Part shown: positions 38,794 through 48,177 of the stretch, in pieces
Numbering within the stretch: the stretch's first letter is position 1
How the letters are laid out: each line of letters begins with the position of its first letter
Assembly: GCF_025336525.1 (NCBI RefSeq)
Contig: NZ_JAOCZP010000002.1
Location: forward strand, 620,001-684,000
Direction of reading: 5' to 3'
Origin: Chelativorans salis
GTDB lineage: Bacteria; Pseudomonadota; Alphaproteobacteria; Rhizobiales; Rhizobiaceae
Length of the DNA: 64,000 nt
The notes under the pieces: generated by a model
Databases searched by the model: none
Told to the model about the DNA's origin: nothing
The model's input: the letters and a program-made list of their open reading frames with translations, nothing else
Program-made: the position numbers and the translations under genes

Positions 38794-40409
38794 GGTTCGG
38801 CCCCATAACGATCGAGAAAGCGGAGGGCGCAATCCTTGCCCATGCCATGGCTGCCGGCGACAAACGCCTGCGCAAGGCGCATCGGCTGACGGCGGAAGAC
38901 GTGCGCATGCTGCGGGACGCGGGCGTGCGCGAGGTGGTTGCAGCCGTTCTCGATCCGGACGACCTCGACGAGGATGCCGCTGCCCGCCGCATCGCCGCCG
39001 CCCTTGATGCCGCCCATGTCGAGGCCCGACCGCCCGCCACCGGGCGGGTGAACCTGCATGCGTCGGAGGCCGGCGTTTTTCTCGTCGACAGGACGGTTAT
39101 CGACGCCATCAACGGCATAGACCCGGCCATCACCATCGCCACGCTGGATCCCTTCGCCACGGTCCAGGCAGGGCAGATGGTGGCGACGGTGAAGATCATC
39201 CCCTTTGCCGTGCCGGAAAACCTGGTGGCACAGGCCGAGATCGCTTGCGCGGCGCGCGAGGCTTTTTCCGTAAAACCCTTCGCGCCGCAGCGTGTGGGCC
39301 TGGTGCAGACTGTTCTGCCGGGCGTCAAGTCGAGCGTGCTCGACAAGACCGCCCGCATCACCGAGGCCCGCCTTGCCCGCTCGGAAAGCCGGCTGACCGG
39401 CGAGGCCCGCCCTCCGCACGAGGAGGAGCGCGTCGCCGCGGCCATCCGCGCGCAGATTGCGGACAACGACATGATCCTCGTCTTCGGCGCCTCCGCTGTC
39501 TGCGATGAGGACGATGTCATTCCGGCCGCCATCCGCCGCGTCGGCGGGACGGTCTCGCGGGTTGGCATGCCGGTCGATCCCGGCAACCTGCTCGTCGTCG
39601 GCACGCTCGAGGGCAAACCGGTTATCGGCGCGCCGGGCTGCGCCCGCAGCCCTAAGCTCAATGGCTTCGACTGGGTGCTCGATCGCCTCGCGGCGGGGCT
39701 TCAGGTAAGCCCGGAGGAGATCGCCGGCATGGGGGTTGGCGGGCTTCTCATGGAAATCCCCACCCGCCCACAGCCGCGCGAGGTGGCTGCGAAGCCGGCA
39801 CCGGCGAAAGTGTGGGCGGTGCTCTTGGCCGCCGGTCAGTCGCGCCGGATGGGCGCGCGGAACAAGCTCCTTGCCGATTTCGCGGGAAAGCCGCTGGTGC
39901 GCCGCACTGCCGAACGCGTGGCGGAGAGCAGGGCGGCCGACACGGTCGCCGTGCTAGGGCACGAGGCCGACGCGGTCTCGCAGGCGCTTTCCGGCCTCGA
40001 CCTCAGGCACGTGAAGAACGAGGATTTCGCCACGGGCCTTGCAAGCTCGCTGAAGGCCGGAATCCGCGCGCTTCCTCCGTCCGCCGCAGGCGCGCTAGTG
40101 GCGCTGGCCGACATGCCGGAGGTTGCCACCGCCGATTTCGACCGCCTGATCGAAACCTTCGCGACAGCCGGCGGCCAGGCCATCGTACGCGCCACCCACG
40201 GTGGAAAACGCGGCAATCCTGTCATCCTGCCGCGCGCGCTTTTTGCGGAGGTGGAAAGGTTGGAGGGCGACACCGGCGCACGCCACATCATCGAAAGTGC
40301 ACCGTTGGAAGTGATCGACGTGGAGCTCGGCGCGGCGGCGAGCCTGGATGTGGATACGCCGGAAGCGCTGCGGGCCGCCGGCGGCGTGTTGAGCGTCGAG
40401 GGGCGATAG
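38790..40409 (+). CDS. Molybdopterin-binding (MoeA-like) domain fused to MocA-type nucleotidyltransferase
   Basis: 539 residues in two parts. Residues about 1-330 resemble the molybdopterin-binding MoCF/MoeA-like domain (AILAHAMAAGDKRLRKAHRL; DMILVFGASAVCDEDDVIPA; GAPGCARSPKLNGFDWVLDR). Residues about 340-539 are a GT-A nucleotidyltransferase with the signature VLLAAGQSRRMGARNKLLAD, VALADMPEV and TRATHGGKRGNPVI-like RATHGGKRGNPVI. MocA makes molybdopterin-cytosine dinucleotide, the form used by xanthine/CO dehydrogenase-type enzymes. The fusion would join cofactor binding with cytidylylation. Such fusions are known in alphaproteobacteria. Confidence 0.87.
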   Translation: MRFGPITIEKAEGAILAHAMAAGDKRLRKAHRLTAEDVRMLRDAGVREVVAAVLDPDDLDEDAAARRIAAALDAAHVEARPPATGRVNLHASEAGVFLVDRTVIDAINGIDPAITIATLDPFATVQAGQMVATVKIIPFAVPENLVAQAEIACAAREAFSVKPFAPQRVGLVQTVLPGVKSSVLDKTARITEARLARSESRLTGEARPPHEEERVAAAIRAQIADNDMILVFGASAVCDEDDVIPAAIRRVGGTVSRVGMPVDPGNLLVVGTLEGKPVIGAPGCARSPKLNGFDWVLDRLAAGLQVSPEEIAGMGVGGLLMEIPTRPQPREVAAKPAPAKVWAVLLAAGQSRRMGARNKLLADFAGKPLVRRTAERVAESRAADTVAVLGHEADAVSQALSGLDLRHVKNEDFATGLASSLKAGIRALPPSAAGALVALADMPEVATADFDRLIETFATAGGQAIVRATHGGKRGNPVILPRALFAEVERLEGDTGARHIIESAPLEVIDVELGAAASLDVDTPEALRAAGGVLSVEGR

Positions 40410-41287
40410 TGCGCCATCTCGTCCCAACCCTCCTCTGGCTCATCTCCTTCGTCCTCACCACCCCCGCCACGGCCCTCCAACTCGCCCCCTTCAAGGACCA
40501 ACTCTTTACCTATCCACCAATCCTCGAGTCCCACGACAACGGCGCCTACCGCATAATCGACTATCGCGAGCTCCGCGACATCAACCAGCGCGACGCCGTG
40601 CCGGAACGGCAAGCCGAGAGCCGCTATATCAGCACTGACATTCGCCGCCTGCAGCAGGACCTTCTCGCCAAGACCGAGGCCGGCCCTGTGCGCCATTTCG
40701 CCGTCGGCCGTCCGGCCCGTCCGCGCATCATCACCGTTTATCTGCATGGCCAGGGCGGCAGCCGGCATCAGGGAGTGAACGACTTCACCTTCGGCGGCAA
40801 TTTCAACCGCATCAAGAACCTGATGGGCCACAACGGCGGGCTCTATCTCTCGCCGGATTTTTCCGACTTCGGCGAAAAAGGTGCGGCGGAGATAGCCGCG
40901 CTTATCTCCCTCTACGCCGCACGCTCTCCGCAAGCACCGATCTTCCTCGCCTGCGGCTCCATGGGCGGAGCGCTGTGCTGGCGGCTTGCACGCGAACCGG
41001 CGCTGGCGCCCCAGCTAGACGGGCTGCTGCTGTTGGGCTCCATGTGGGACGATCATTTTGTGAAGACGGAAGCCTTCCGCCGCCGCGTGCCCATCTTCAT
41101 CGCCCACGGCAGCCGCGACACCGTCTTCCCCATCGACAAGCAGGAGGCGTTCTATCGCGGCATTCGCGACGCGGCACCCGGCTATCCCGTCCGCTTCGTG
41201 CGCTTCGAGACGGGCAGCCACGGTACGCCCATCCGCATGACCGACTGGCGCGAGACGCTCAACTGGATGCTAGCCGTGCGGCGATAG
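40409..41287 (+). CDS. Exported alpha/beta hydrolase (serine esterase-like)
   Basis: 292 residues from a GTG that overlaps the fusion gene stop by one base. Signal peptide LVPTLLWLISFVLTTPATA (cleavage near residue 22). The mature hydrolase has RIITVYLHGQGGSRHQGVND (oxyanion region), the nucleophile elbow ACGSMGGALCW (Ser near residue 183), Asp in IAHGSRDTVFPI and His in FETGSHGTP. Periplasmic. Last gene of the molybdenum maturation operon by spacing, though a role there is not evident. Confidence 0.78.
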   Translation: MRHLVPTLLWLISFVLTTPATALQLAPFKDQLFTYPPILESHDNGAYRIIDYRELRDINQRDAVPERQAESRYISTDIRRLQQDLLAKTEAGPVRHFAVGRPARPRIITVYLHGQGGSRHQGVNDFTFGGNFNRIKNLMGHNGGLYLSPDFSDFGEKGAAEIAALISLYAARSPQAPIFLACGSMGGALCWRLAREPALAPQLDGLLLLGSMWDDHFVKTEAFRRRVPIFIAHGSRDTVFPIDKQEAFYRGIRDAAPGYPVRFVRFETGSHGTPIRMTDWRETLNWMLAVRR

Positions 41288-41309
41288 GATTCGGGCGCAG
41301 GAGGTGTTC

Positions 41310-42347
41310 TCACGGGGTGCTGTAATAGTCGACCAGCAGTTCCGGATTGACCTCACCATCATAAGAGGCATCCGCCTCGTATTTCACCAGCGTGAAGGCG
41401 CCGGAACGGAAGAGCCAGATGCCCGTGGCGGAGGCATCGCCCAGGCCACGCCACTTGGCACGGGAGATGATCTCCAGCGTGTCGGGATCGAATTCAGAGT
41501 TCAACAGCAGATCGTCGGACGTATAGCCAATGATCCGCATCTCCTCCACGGCTCCCTCCATGTCGTCATTCTCATATCGTATATCGAGCTCCGGCGTGGC
41601 GAAGCGTAGCGGCAGGAGCTGCCCCCGCCCATCGGTCATCAGATAGGCGTGGGTTTCGTTGTAGGCACCCACATTGCAGAAGAAGCGGAAGAGATGCGCC
41701 TCGTGCGGCGGCGTGTCCGGTTCCTCATAAGCGTAGTTGAAGGGGATCACGTGGTGCTGCGGCTCTTCCGGCGCGTCAGCGCCCGTCCGGCACTCGTCGC
41801 CGTAGAGCGTAGCGAAGATTTTCCTCGCCTCTTCGAACAGAATATTGCCTTCCTCCTGCGGCGGTGCGTCGCCGCAAGCGGTCGGTAAGGCCTCGCGCGG
41901 CGGGCCATCGGCGGGCGAAAGATGCGCTTCCTCGATGTGAAGCGGCGTGAACGGCGTCGTCTGCACCAGCGGGTCGGCGAGCCGCAGCGTGTAGCAGCCG
42001 GCGAACACCTGGTCCTGGCCGTTGGTGTTCTGCGCCAGGATGGCGACGGGCAGGGAGTAGTATACGCTGCCGGCGGCGCCTTCCTGGCTGGCAAGGCCGG
42101 TCACCACCTCCACACTCTCGGTATCGGCATAGCCCTCGGCATAGGCGTCCAGCGTCTCCGTCGGCGGCGGCGAGAAATAGGCGTAGGCGCGCGCATATTC
42201 CTTGCGGTTGATGGCGTTGTAGAGCGAGCGGACCAGCGCCTCCGGGCTCGACCGATCGTCCAGATAGGCGGGATCGGCGGCGGCCGGGGGAAGGCCCGAT
42301 ACCAGCAAGAAAGAGGCCATGGCCGCGACAAGGGGAAGTGGCTTCAT
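41310..42347 (-). CDS. Secreted DUF1176-like protein
   Basis: 345 residues from the ATG at 42347 (GGAG upstream); the frame further upstream is not needed. Signal peptide LVAAMASFLLVSGLPPAAA. An N-terminal region (SSPEALVRSLYNAINRKEYA to about 140) looks like a helical or NTF2-like module. The C-terminal half (about 190-345), with LFRFFCNVGAYNETHAYL and WRGLGDASATGIWLFRSG, has the DUF1176 pattern. Four cysteines suit disulfides. Role unknown. Confidence 0.72.
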   Translation of the reverse strand: MKPLPLVAAMASFLLVSGLPPAAADPAYLDDRSSPEALVRSLYNAINRKEYARAYAYFSPPPTETLDAYAEGYADTESVEVVTGLASQEGAAGSVYYSLPVAILAQNTNGQDQVFAGCYTLRLADPLVQTTPFTPLHIEEAHLSPADGPPREALPTACGDAPPQEEGNILFEEARKIFATLYGDECRTGADAPEEPQHHVIPFNYAYEEPDTPPHEAHLFRFFCNVGAYNETHAYLMTDGRGQLLPLRFATPELDIRYENDDMEGAVEEMRIIGYTSDDLLLNSEFDPDTLEIISRAKWRGLGDASATGIWLFRSGAFTLVKYEADASYDGEVNPELLVDYYSTP

Positions 42348-42539
42348 GGATACTGCTCCGGTCATGTTTCGTCCGACGGCTCGTGCCGACCATAGCATGC
42401 GCGGGCGCCGTTTGAACGGGCGCCGCGCCAAAGGAGCGCACCTCTAAAATGCGGGTTCGGCGGGAAGACTTTTCTTAACGTCCGAGGGCTTAACCTTGCG
42501 TCCTGGATCGGTGCCTTAAAGGGTGGGGAGGGCGGTCTA

Positions 42540-42977
42540 ATGGGACGGCGCGTACCGCGCGATTTCGCAAGCATGCTGGATGAGCTCCTGGCAGAGCACG
42601 GCCGCGAGCCGGATGGGGCTCATCTCGTTTCGATCGACTATCTCTCGGTGGCCGAGGAACTGAATTCCGGCCGGATCAGCTTTTCGGAAGACATGATCCA
42701 GGCGGCCTACCGGATGTTTGCGGACCAGGGGCCGGCGGGCGACAAGGCCATAGCGCCGGAGCCTTCCGTTGATCCCGACGACATCGCCCACGAGCTTGGC
42801 CTCGGCAAGCAGGCCAAGCCGAAGGAGCTCGACCGGCTGCGCCGCGACTTCGCCTTCCGCAACCATCCCGACCGCGTGCCCGAGCACCTGCGCGCCCGCG
42901 CTATCATCCGCATGCAGGTGGCCAACATGCTGATCGATGAGGCCAAGCGCGGCCGCTTCAGGTGGAAAAAGGCATGA
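42540..42977 (+). CDS. Small protein with a degenerate J-domain-like C-terminus
   Basis: 145 residues. The C-terminal part, ELDRLRRDFAFRNHPDRVPE, HLRARAIIRMQVANMLIDEA, keeps the HPD tripeptide and flanking helices of DnaJ J-domains. The N-terminal 80 residues are acidic and unrecognised. GGAGG precedes the ATG at 42540. It may stimulate an Hsp70, but with only a partial J-domain this is uncertain. Its end overlaps the convergent MATE gene by 20 bases. Confidence 0.65.
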   Translation: MGRRVPRDFASMLDELLAEHGREPDGAHLVSIDYLSVAEELNSGRISFSEDMIQAAYRMFADQGPAGDKAIAPEPSVDPDDIAHELGLGKQAKPKELDRLRRDFAFRNHPDRVPEHLRARAIIRMQVANMLIDEAKRGRFRWKKA

Positions 42978-44355
42978 GCTTCGCGCGGCCCAGCCAGCGC
43001 GAAAGAAGCAATACCGAGACGACTGCAAGCCCGGTGAACAGACCGAGCCAGATTCCGACGCCCTGATAGCCGAAGGGGAAGGCGAGTAGGACGCCGAACG
43101 GCAGGCCGATGCCCCAATAGCCGATGGCCGCATAGATCATCGGCACCGTGGTGTCGTGCAGGCCGCGCAGCATGCCGCTCGCCACCGCTTGCGCACCATC
43201 GGCGATCTGGAACAGCGCCGCAAGCGCCAGGAAGGTGACCGCCATGGCGATGACAGGCTGGTTCTCCGGCGCTTGGAGGTCGAGGAACCCGGCGATCAGC
43301 AGACGCGGCGCCAGAAGCATGAGAAGTGCCATCACAGCCATGAAGCTCACCCCCATGACGAAGGCCGTCCAGCCGGCGCGGGTGACGGCCGCGGCGTCGC
43401 GCGCCCCGAAGGCGCGGCCAACGCGCACAGTGACCGCTTGGTTGAGCCCCAGCGGCACCATGAAGCTGACCGAGGCGATCTGGATGGCGATCGCGTGGGC
43501 TGCCAGCGACACGGGATCGATGAGGCCCATCAGGAAGGCGGCGGCATTGAAGATCGATACCTCGAAGGTGAGGATGGCGGCGATCGGCAGCCCGAGCTTC
43601 AAAAGCCCGACAAAACGCGGCCAGTCCGGGCGCCAGAAGCGGCCGAAGAGCTGATAGCGCCTAAAGGTGCGGTCGAGCGAGACGACCGCAACGAGGCCGG
43701 CGAACAACAAGATACTGGACAATGCCGTGGCGATCCCCGCGCCGACGATGCCGAGCGCGGGAAAGCCCAGATTGCCGAACATCACGCACCAGTTGGCTAG
43801 GACATTGAAGCCGACGGCGACGAAGGCTACCGCCAGCGCCCAGCCCGGCCGCTCGAGCGCCGAGATGAAGGAGCGCAGCACGATATAGCCGAAGAAGGGC
43901 AGAACCGCCCATTGCAGCGCACGCATATAGCTTGCCGCCAGCGCTGCGAGACCCGGATCCTGGCCCATGGCGAGCAGGATAGCCTCGCATTGCCAAAGGA
44001 GGAGCCAGATCGGCAGCGACACGGCAATGGCCAGCCATAGGCCCTGGCGCGCCGTGCGCCGCACCTCGCGCAGCGAATGCTGCTTGCGCCCGAGCGCGCT
44101 CGCCATCATGGGCGAGGTGGCGGCGAGAAGACCGATGCCGAAGATCACCGGCAGGAAATAGAGATTATGGCCGAGCGTGCCGGCGGCGAGCGCGGCCGGC
44201 GACAAGCGCCCCATCATCATGACGTCAGTCACGTTCATGGCCGTCTGGGCGAGGTTGGTCATGACCATCGGCCAGGCGAGCGCCAGCGTGGCGCGCGCTT
44301 CGGCAAGCCAGGAATTGACCGGCGGCGCTCCGGCGCCTGATACCAGCACAGACAT
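42958..44355 (-). CDS. MATE-family multidrug efflux transporter (NorM type)
   Basis: 465 residues from MSVLVSGAGAPP. Twelve predicted helices in two homologous halves. MATE features: LAWPMVMTNLAQTAMNVTDV in helix 1, GRLSPAALAAGTLGHNLYFL, and LKLGLPIAAILTFEVSIFNA starting the second half, with VRVGRAFGARDAAAVTRAG in the loop. Exports cationic drugs by Na+ or H+ antiport at the inner membrane. Monocistronic by layout. Confidence 0.93.
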   Translation of the reverse strand: MSVLVSGAGAPPVNSWLAEARATLALAWPMVMTNLAQTAMNVTDVMMMGRLSPAALAAGTLGHNLYFLPVIFGIGLLAATSPMMASALGRKQHSLREVRRTARQGLWLAIAVSLPIWLLLWQCEAILLAMGQDPGLAALAASYMRALQWAVLPFFGYIVLRSFISALERPGWALAVAFVAVGFNVLANWCVMFGNLGFPALGIVGAGIATALSSILLFAGLVAVVSLDRTFRRYQLFGRFWRPDWPRFVGLLKLGLPIAAILTFEVSIFNAAAFLMGLIDPVSLAAHAIAIQIASVSFMVPLGLNQAVTVRVGRAFGARDAAAVTRAGWTAFVMGVSFMAVMALLMLLAPRLLIAGFLDLQAPENQPVIAMAVTFLALAALFQIADGAQAVASGMLRGLHDTTVPMIYAAIGYWGIGLPFGVLLAFPFGYQGVGIWLGLFTGLAVVSVLLLSRWLGRAKLMPFST

Positions 44356-44592
44356 GACTCGGACTTTCCCGCGGATAGGTTGCCGCCGTACGCGCGCGGC
44401 AAAAATGGGGCGCAATTCGCCCGCCGGCCGCTTTTATCCGTTTCCGGCAAGCAGACAAATCAATTTCTGTTGTGCCAGTGTGCAGTCGGATTGATGGGGT
44501 GGAAGGCCGTCCGACATTGGCGCGACGCGCCCGCTCGCTTATAGTGGCGTTCTCTCGGGCGCTCGCCCGCCTTCAATCACCGGAGAAAGCCC

Positions 44593-45642
44593 ATGGAAAA
44601 GCGCCGCCTTGGCCGCACCGATCTCCTCGTCTCGAAAATTTGTCTCGGCACCATGACCTGGGGTCAGCAGAACACGGAGGCGGAGGGCCATGCACAGATG
44701 GACTATGCCTTCGAGAATGGCGTGAACTTCCTCGACACGGCCGAGCTTTATCCGATCCCGCCCAAGGCCGAGACGCAAGGAGAGACGGAGCGCATCATCG
44801 GCACCTGGATGAAGGCACGCGGCAACCGCGACAAGGTGGTGCTTGCCTCAAAGGTGGTGGGTCGTACGGCAAACCCGTGGTTCCGCGGCGGGCGGCCATC
44901 GAAGCTGGTGCGCGCGGACATCACGGATGCTGTCGATAAATCGCTGGAAAGGCTGCAGACGGACTACATCGACCTCTACCAGATCCACTGGCCGGACCGG
45001 GCGATCCCCTGGGGCTCCAACCCCACACGGGTCACGGGGACAGCGAGGCGTCATGATGACGAGACACCGATCGAAGAGACGCTCGCCGTCTTCGACGACT
45101 TGGTGAAGTCGGGCAAGATCCGCCATCTGGGTTTGTCGAACGAGAGCACGTGGGGCGTCATGCGCTTTATTGCCGAGGCCGACAAAGGCACTGGTCCGCG
45201 CATCGCCTCCCTGCAAAATGCCTACAATCTCGTCAACCGCACCTTCGAGGTGAATCTCGCCGAAGCGTGTGAACGCGAGGATGTGAGCCTGCTTGCCTAT
45301 TCGCCGTTGGCGCAAGGGTATTTGACCGGAAAATACGATCACGGCGCGTTGCCCAAGGGCTCGCGCAAGGAGCTCTTCGACCGGTTGCAGCGCTACGAGA
45401 AACCGGGGGCGGCGCAAGCTTTCCTCGCCTACAACGAACTCGCCCGTTCCTTCGGTCTCACGCCCGCCATCTTCGCCAGCGCCTTTGTGTGCTCTCGGCC
45501 CTTTATGACAGCCAACATCATCGGCGCCACCACCATGGCGCAGCTCAAGGAGGCGGTGGCCTCGGCAGAGGTTGCTTGGACGGAGGAGATGCAGGCGGCG
45601 GTGGACAACCTGCATCAGAAGATCGGCAATCCCTGTCCTTGA
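44593..45642 (+). CDS. Aldo/keto reductase (Tas-like)
   Basis: 349 residues, an NADP(H)-dependent TIM-barrel reductase. The N-terminal GRTDLLVSKICLGTMTWGQQ is typical of the Tas/YajO type. The catalytic tetrad is visible: FLDTAELYP (Asp, Tyr), LASKVVGR (Lys) and YQIHWPDR (His). Cofactor-binding end: IIGATTMAQLKEAVASAE. Substrate range of relatives is broad, so no specific reaction is assigned. Confidence 0.92.
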   Translation: MEKRRLGRTDLLVSKICLGTMTWGQQNTEAEGHAQMDYAFENGVNFLDTAELYPIPPKAETQGETERIIGTWMKARGNRDKVVLASKVVGRTANPWFRGGRPSKLVRADITDAVDKSLERLQTDYIDLYQIHWPDRAIPWGSNPTRVTGTARRHDDETPIEETLAVFDDLVKSGKIRHLGLSNESTWGVMRFIAEADKGTGPRIASLQNAYNLVNRTFEVNLAEACEREDVSLLAYSPLAQGYLTGKYDHGALPKGSRKELFDRLQRYEKPGAAQAFLAYNELARSFGLTPAIFASAFVCSRPFMTANIIGATTMAQLKEAVASAEVAWTEEMQAAVDNLHQKIGNPCP

Positions 45643-45735
45643 GCTGATTTCTTCCCGGCGGTGTCGGAACCATCCTTCCTCCCTCGTCCTTGGGGCGTTG
45701 CAGCCGGCGGATGTCGGCGGAAGAGGGAGACCGAG

Positions 45736-46692
45736 ATGATCAAGAACACGCTGATCGCCATTGTTGCGTCTGCAGCCACGGCCTTTGCCGCCGCGCCTGC
45801 AGTCGCAACAGCCGAGGAAGGACAAAAGACAATGGAAGCACAAGCCGCCAAGCCTGCCCCCGCCAGGAGCGGCCACATCGAAGCTAGCGGCGTCAACTAC
45901 TACTACGAGGTCCACGGGGAGGGGGAGCCGCTCCTGCTTCTCCACGGTGGGCTTGGAACCGCCGAAATGTTCGAGCCCATTCTGCCGGAGCTTACTGGCG
46001 AGCGCGAGGTGATCGCCGTCGACCTGCACGGCCACGGCCGCACCCAGCTCGGCGACCGCCAGATCGACCTGATCGACATCGGCGACGACCTCGCCGTGGT
46101 GCTTGAGGAACTCGGCTACGATGAGGTCGATGTCCTGGGCTATTCCTTCGGCGGCGGTGCCGGTTTCCGCCTCGCAGTGCAGCATCCTGAGATGGTGCGC
46201 CGGCTGGCCTTGGTCTCGACCGGATTCGCCCGGGACGGCTTCTATCCCGAGATGTTGCCGCAACAGGCTCAGGTGGGCGCGGGGATGGCTGAGATGATGA
46301 AGGATACGCCGATGTACCAGTCCTACGCGGCGGTGGCGCCGGACGTCTCGGAATTCCCGAAGCTGCTCGACAGCATGGGCGCCCTCATGCGCAAGCCCTA
46401 CAACTGGGCCGAGGACGTGAAGAAGCTGGAGATGCCGGTGATGCTCGTCTACGGCGACAGCGATATGTACCGCCCCGAGCATATCGTTGAGTTCTACCAG
46501 CTCCTGGGCGGGGGCTTGAGGGATGCCGGCTGGATGCGCGAGAACATGTCGCAGAACCGGCTCGCCATCATCCCCAACCGCACACACTACGACATCTTCT
46601 TCGCGCCCGAACTCGTTTCCACCGTCCTGCCCTTCCTGAACGGCGAAACGCAGGTGGAGAGCTGGGCCGAGCAGGTGGAGGAGGGGCAGTAA
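45736..46692 (+). CDS. Exported alpha/beta hydrolase
   Basis: 318 residues from the ATG at 45736 (GGGAGA upstream). Signal peptide TLIAIVASAATAFAAAPAVA. Hydrolase core: GEPLLLLHGGLGTAEMFEPI, AVDLHGHGRTQLGDR, nucleophile elbow LGYSFGGGAG (Ser near residue 138), Asp in VYGDSDMYRPE, His in IPNRTHYDIFF. Similar to epoxide hydrolase/haloperoxidase-like esterases. Periplasmic. The substrate cannot be read from the sequence. Confidence 0.85.
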   Translation: MIKNTLIAIVASAATAFAAAPAVATAEEGQKTMEAQAAKPAPARSGHIEASGVNYYYEVHGEGEPLLLLHGGLGTAEMFEPILPELTGEREVIAVDLHGHGRTQLGDRQIDLIDIGDDLAVVLEELGYDEVDVLGYSFGGGAGFRLAVQHPEMVRRLALVSTGFARDGFYPEMLPQQAQVGAGMAEMMKDTPMYQSYAAVAPDVSEFPKLLDSMGALMRKPYNWAEDVKKLEMPVMLVYGDSDMYRPEHIVEFYQLLGGGLRDAGWMRENMSQNRLAIIPNRTHYDIFFAPELVSTVLPFLNGETQVESWAEQVEEGQ

Positions 46693-46883
46693 GCCCTTCC
46701 TCTCCCGGCCTTGCCGCTTCCTTGTCCCCCAAGCCCGCCGGGTGTATCCTTTCCCTTCAACTGACCAGCAGGCGGACTGACGTGGCGCTGGTCCGGCAAA
46801 GGCAGCGCAAGCCGCCTTTGCCCGCGATCCCGTCGGCCGCGGCCGCCGCGTTCACGCGGCGATGTGACCGGGAGGATGAGGTC

Positions 46884-47348
46884 ATGGGCATCGCGATGAC
46901 AATGCAGGAATATCTGAAGGACAACCACGTCCCCTACGATATCGCCAAGCACAACAAGACCAGCAATTCGGAGATGACGGCGCGGGTGAGCCACGTGCCG
47001 AACACCGCGCTCGCCAAGGGCGTGGTGCTGAAGTGGGACGGCAGCTACCTGCTTGCCGTGCTGCCGGCCTCGCGCCGGGTCGACTTGAAGAAGGTTCGCG
47101 ATATCGTCGGCGAGAAAGTGGAGCTTGCGTCCGAGGAGGAGGCGGCCGCGCTGTTTCCCGATTGTGATGAGGGCGCAGTGCCAATCTTCGGCGCGCCCTA
47201 CCACCTGCCCTGCGTGGTGGACCAGGATCTGGAGGTGAGCGGCGACGTCTACTTCGAGGGCGGCGACCACCGCACGCTGGTGCATGTCAGCCACGATGGC
47301 TTCGACCGGCTGATGTACGGCATGCCCCGCGGTCACATCAGCGGCTGA
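46884..47348 (+). CDS. YbaK/ProX-type aminoacyl-tRNA deacylase domain protein
   Basis: 154 residues from the ATG at 46884 with GGAGGAT upstream. The YbaK-like fold: MQEYLKDNHVPYDIAKHNKT, then AKGVVLKWDGSYLLAVLPAS (conserved Lys), LPASRRVDLKKVRDIVG, and GAVPIFGAPYHLPCVVDQDL near the C-terminus. Relatives remove wrongly attached amino acids from tRNA. Several rhizobial homologues stand alone, as here. The region after its stop carries inverted repeat copies. Confidence 0.82.
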   Translation: MGIAMTMQEYLKDNHVPYDIAKHNKTSNSEMTARVSHVPNTALAKGVVLKWDGSYLLAVLPASRRVDLKKVRDIVGEKVELASEEEAAALFPDCDEGAVPIFGAPYHLPCVVDQDLEVSGDVYFEGGDHRTLVHVSHDGFDRLMYGMPRGHISG

Positions 47349-47362
47349 GATTCGCCAAAGCG

Positions 47363-47537
47363 CCCTCGTGGTTCGACAAACTCACCATGAGGGCTACCGT
47401 GAGTTTAGGGCTACTGTGAATCGCCGCTTATAGGCACGCTAAAGCAGATGCCTCGTGGTCGCTGCTGGGCTTCTCAGTGTTAAAGGGGCGCCGTGGCTTC
47501 CGTGACCCTCATGGTGAGCTTGTCGAACCATGAGGGC
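47363..47537. repeat. Inverted pair of a 33-base intergenic repeat (GGTTCGACAA type)
   Basis: Copy one, 47363-47395, holds GGTTCGACAAACTCACCATG flanked by CCCTC and GAGGG. Copy two, 47505-47537, is its reverse complement with two or three changes (GGTTCGACAAGCTCACCATG). Each copy has flanking inverted ends. Translations of this motif give the familiar VRQAHHEG string in many spurious annotated proteins, so open frames here are not genes. Confidence 0.7.
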
Positions 47538-47604
47538 GCTTGGCGGCTGCCTCCAAATCCGCAGCAGACGGGGCGCGCAAAACGTCGTGGCGGTTTGGCC
47601 CGCC

Positions 47605-48177
47605 TCAGGCGGCGCGGCGTTCGTGGCGGCCTTCGACAATCTCTTCGGCGAGTTTCTCGCAAAAGGCGTCGAGGTCGCCGGGATGGCGGCTGGTCACGAG
47701 GCCCTGGTCGGTGACGACTTCCGCATCCTCCCACTTTCCGCCGGCGTTGATCACGTCGGTCTTGAGCGAGTGATAGGAGGTGAGGCGGCGGCCTTTGGCG
47801 ATGCCGGTCTCGATCAGAAGCCATGGAGCGTGGCAGATCGCGCCGACGATCTTGTTGTCGGCCCAGAAGCTCTTCACGAATTCGAGCGCCTTCGGTTCCA
47901 CGCGAAGGAGATCGGGATTGATCTGGCCACCGGGCAACACGAGGGCGTCGTAGTCCTCGGGACGCGCGTCCTCGAGCCTCTTGTCGACCGTCACCATGTC
48001 TCCCCAGTCCTTCTTGTCCCAGCCCCTAATCTCGCCCGCCTCCGGCGAAACCACATGAACCCCGGCGCCTGCCTCGCGCAGTTTCTTCAGCGGCACCTCC
48101 AGCTCTGACTGCTCGAAGCCATGGGTGGCGAGGACGGCGATACGCTTGCCGGAAAGATGGTGCATGGCGTTCTCCAT
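47605..48177 (-). CDS. DJ-1/PfpI-family protein
   Basis: 190 residues. Class I glutamine amidotransferase-like fold of the PfpI/YhbO group: IAVLATHGFEQSELEVPLKK, DALVLPGGQINPDLLR, nucleophile Cys in VGAICHAPWLLIETG (near residue 115), YHSLKTDVINAGGKW and TSRHPGDLDAFCEKLAEEI at the end. Members are described as stress-response proteins with glyoxalase-like activity or, in archaea, proteases. Start ATG at 48177. Confidence 0.93.
   Translation of the reverse strand: MENAMHHLSGKRIAVLATHGFEQSELEVPLKKLREAGAGVHVVSPEAGEIRGWDKKDWGDMVTVDKRLEDARPEDYDALVLPGGQINPDLLRVEPKALEFVKSFWADNKIVGAICHAPWLLIETGIAKGRRLTSYHSLKTDVINAGGKWEDAEVVTDQGLVTSRHPGDLDAFCEKLAEEIVEGRHERRAA

Noticed and set aside
47439-47824. Open frames with VRQAHHEG between the YbaK-like and PfpI genes
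   Set aside because: Translation of the GGTTCGACAA repeat and antisense of the PfpI gene.
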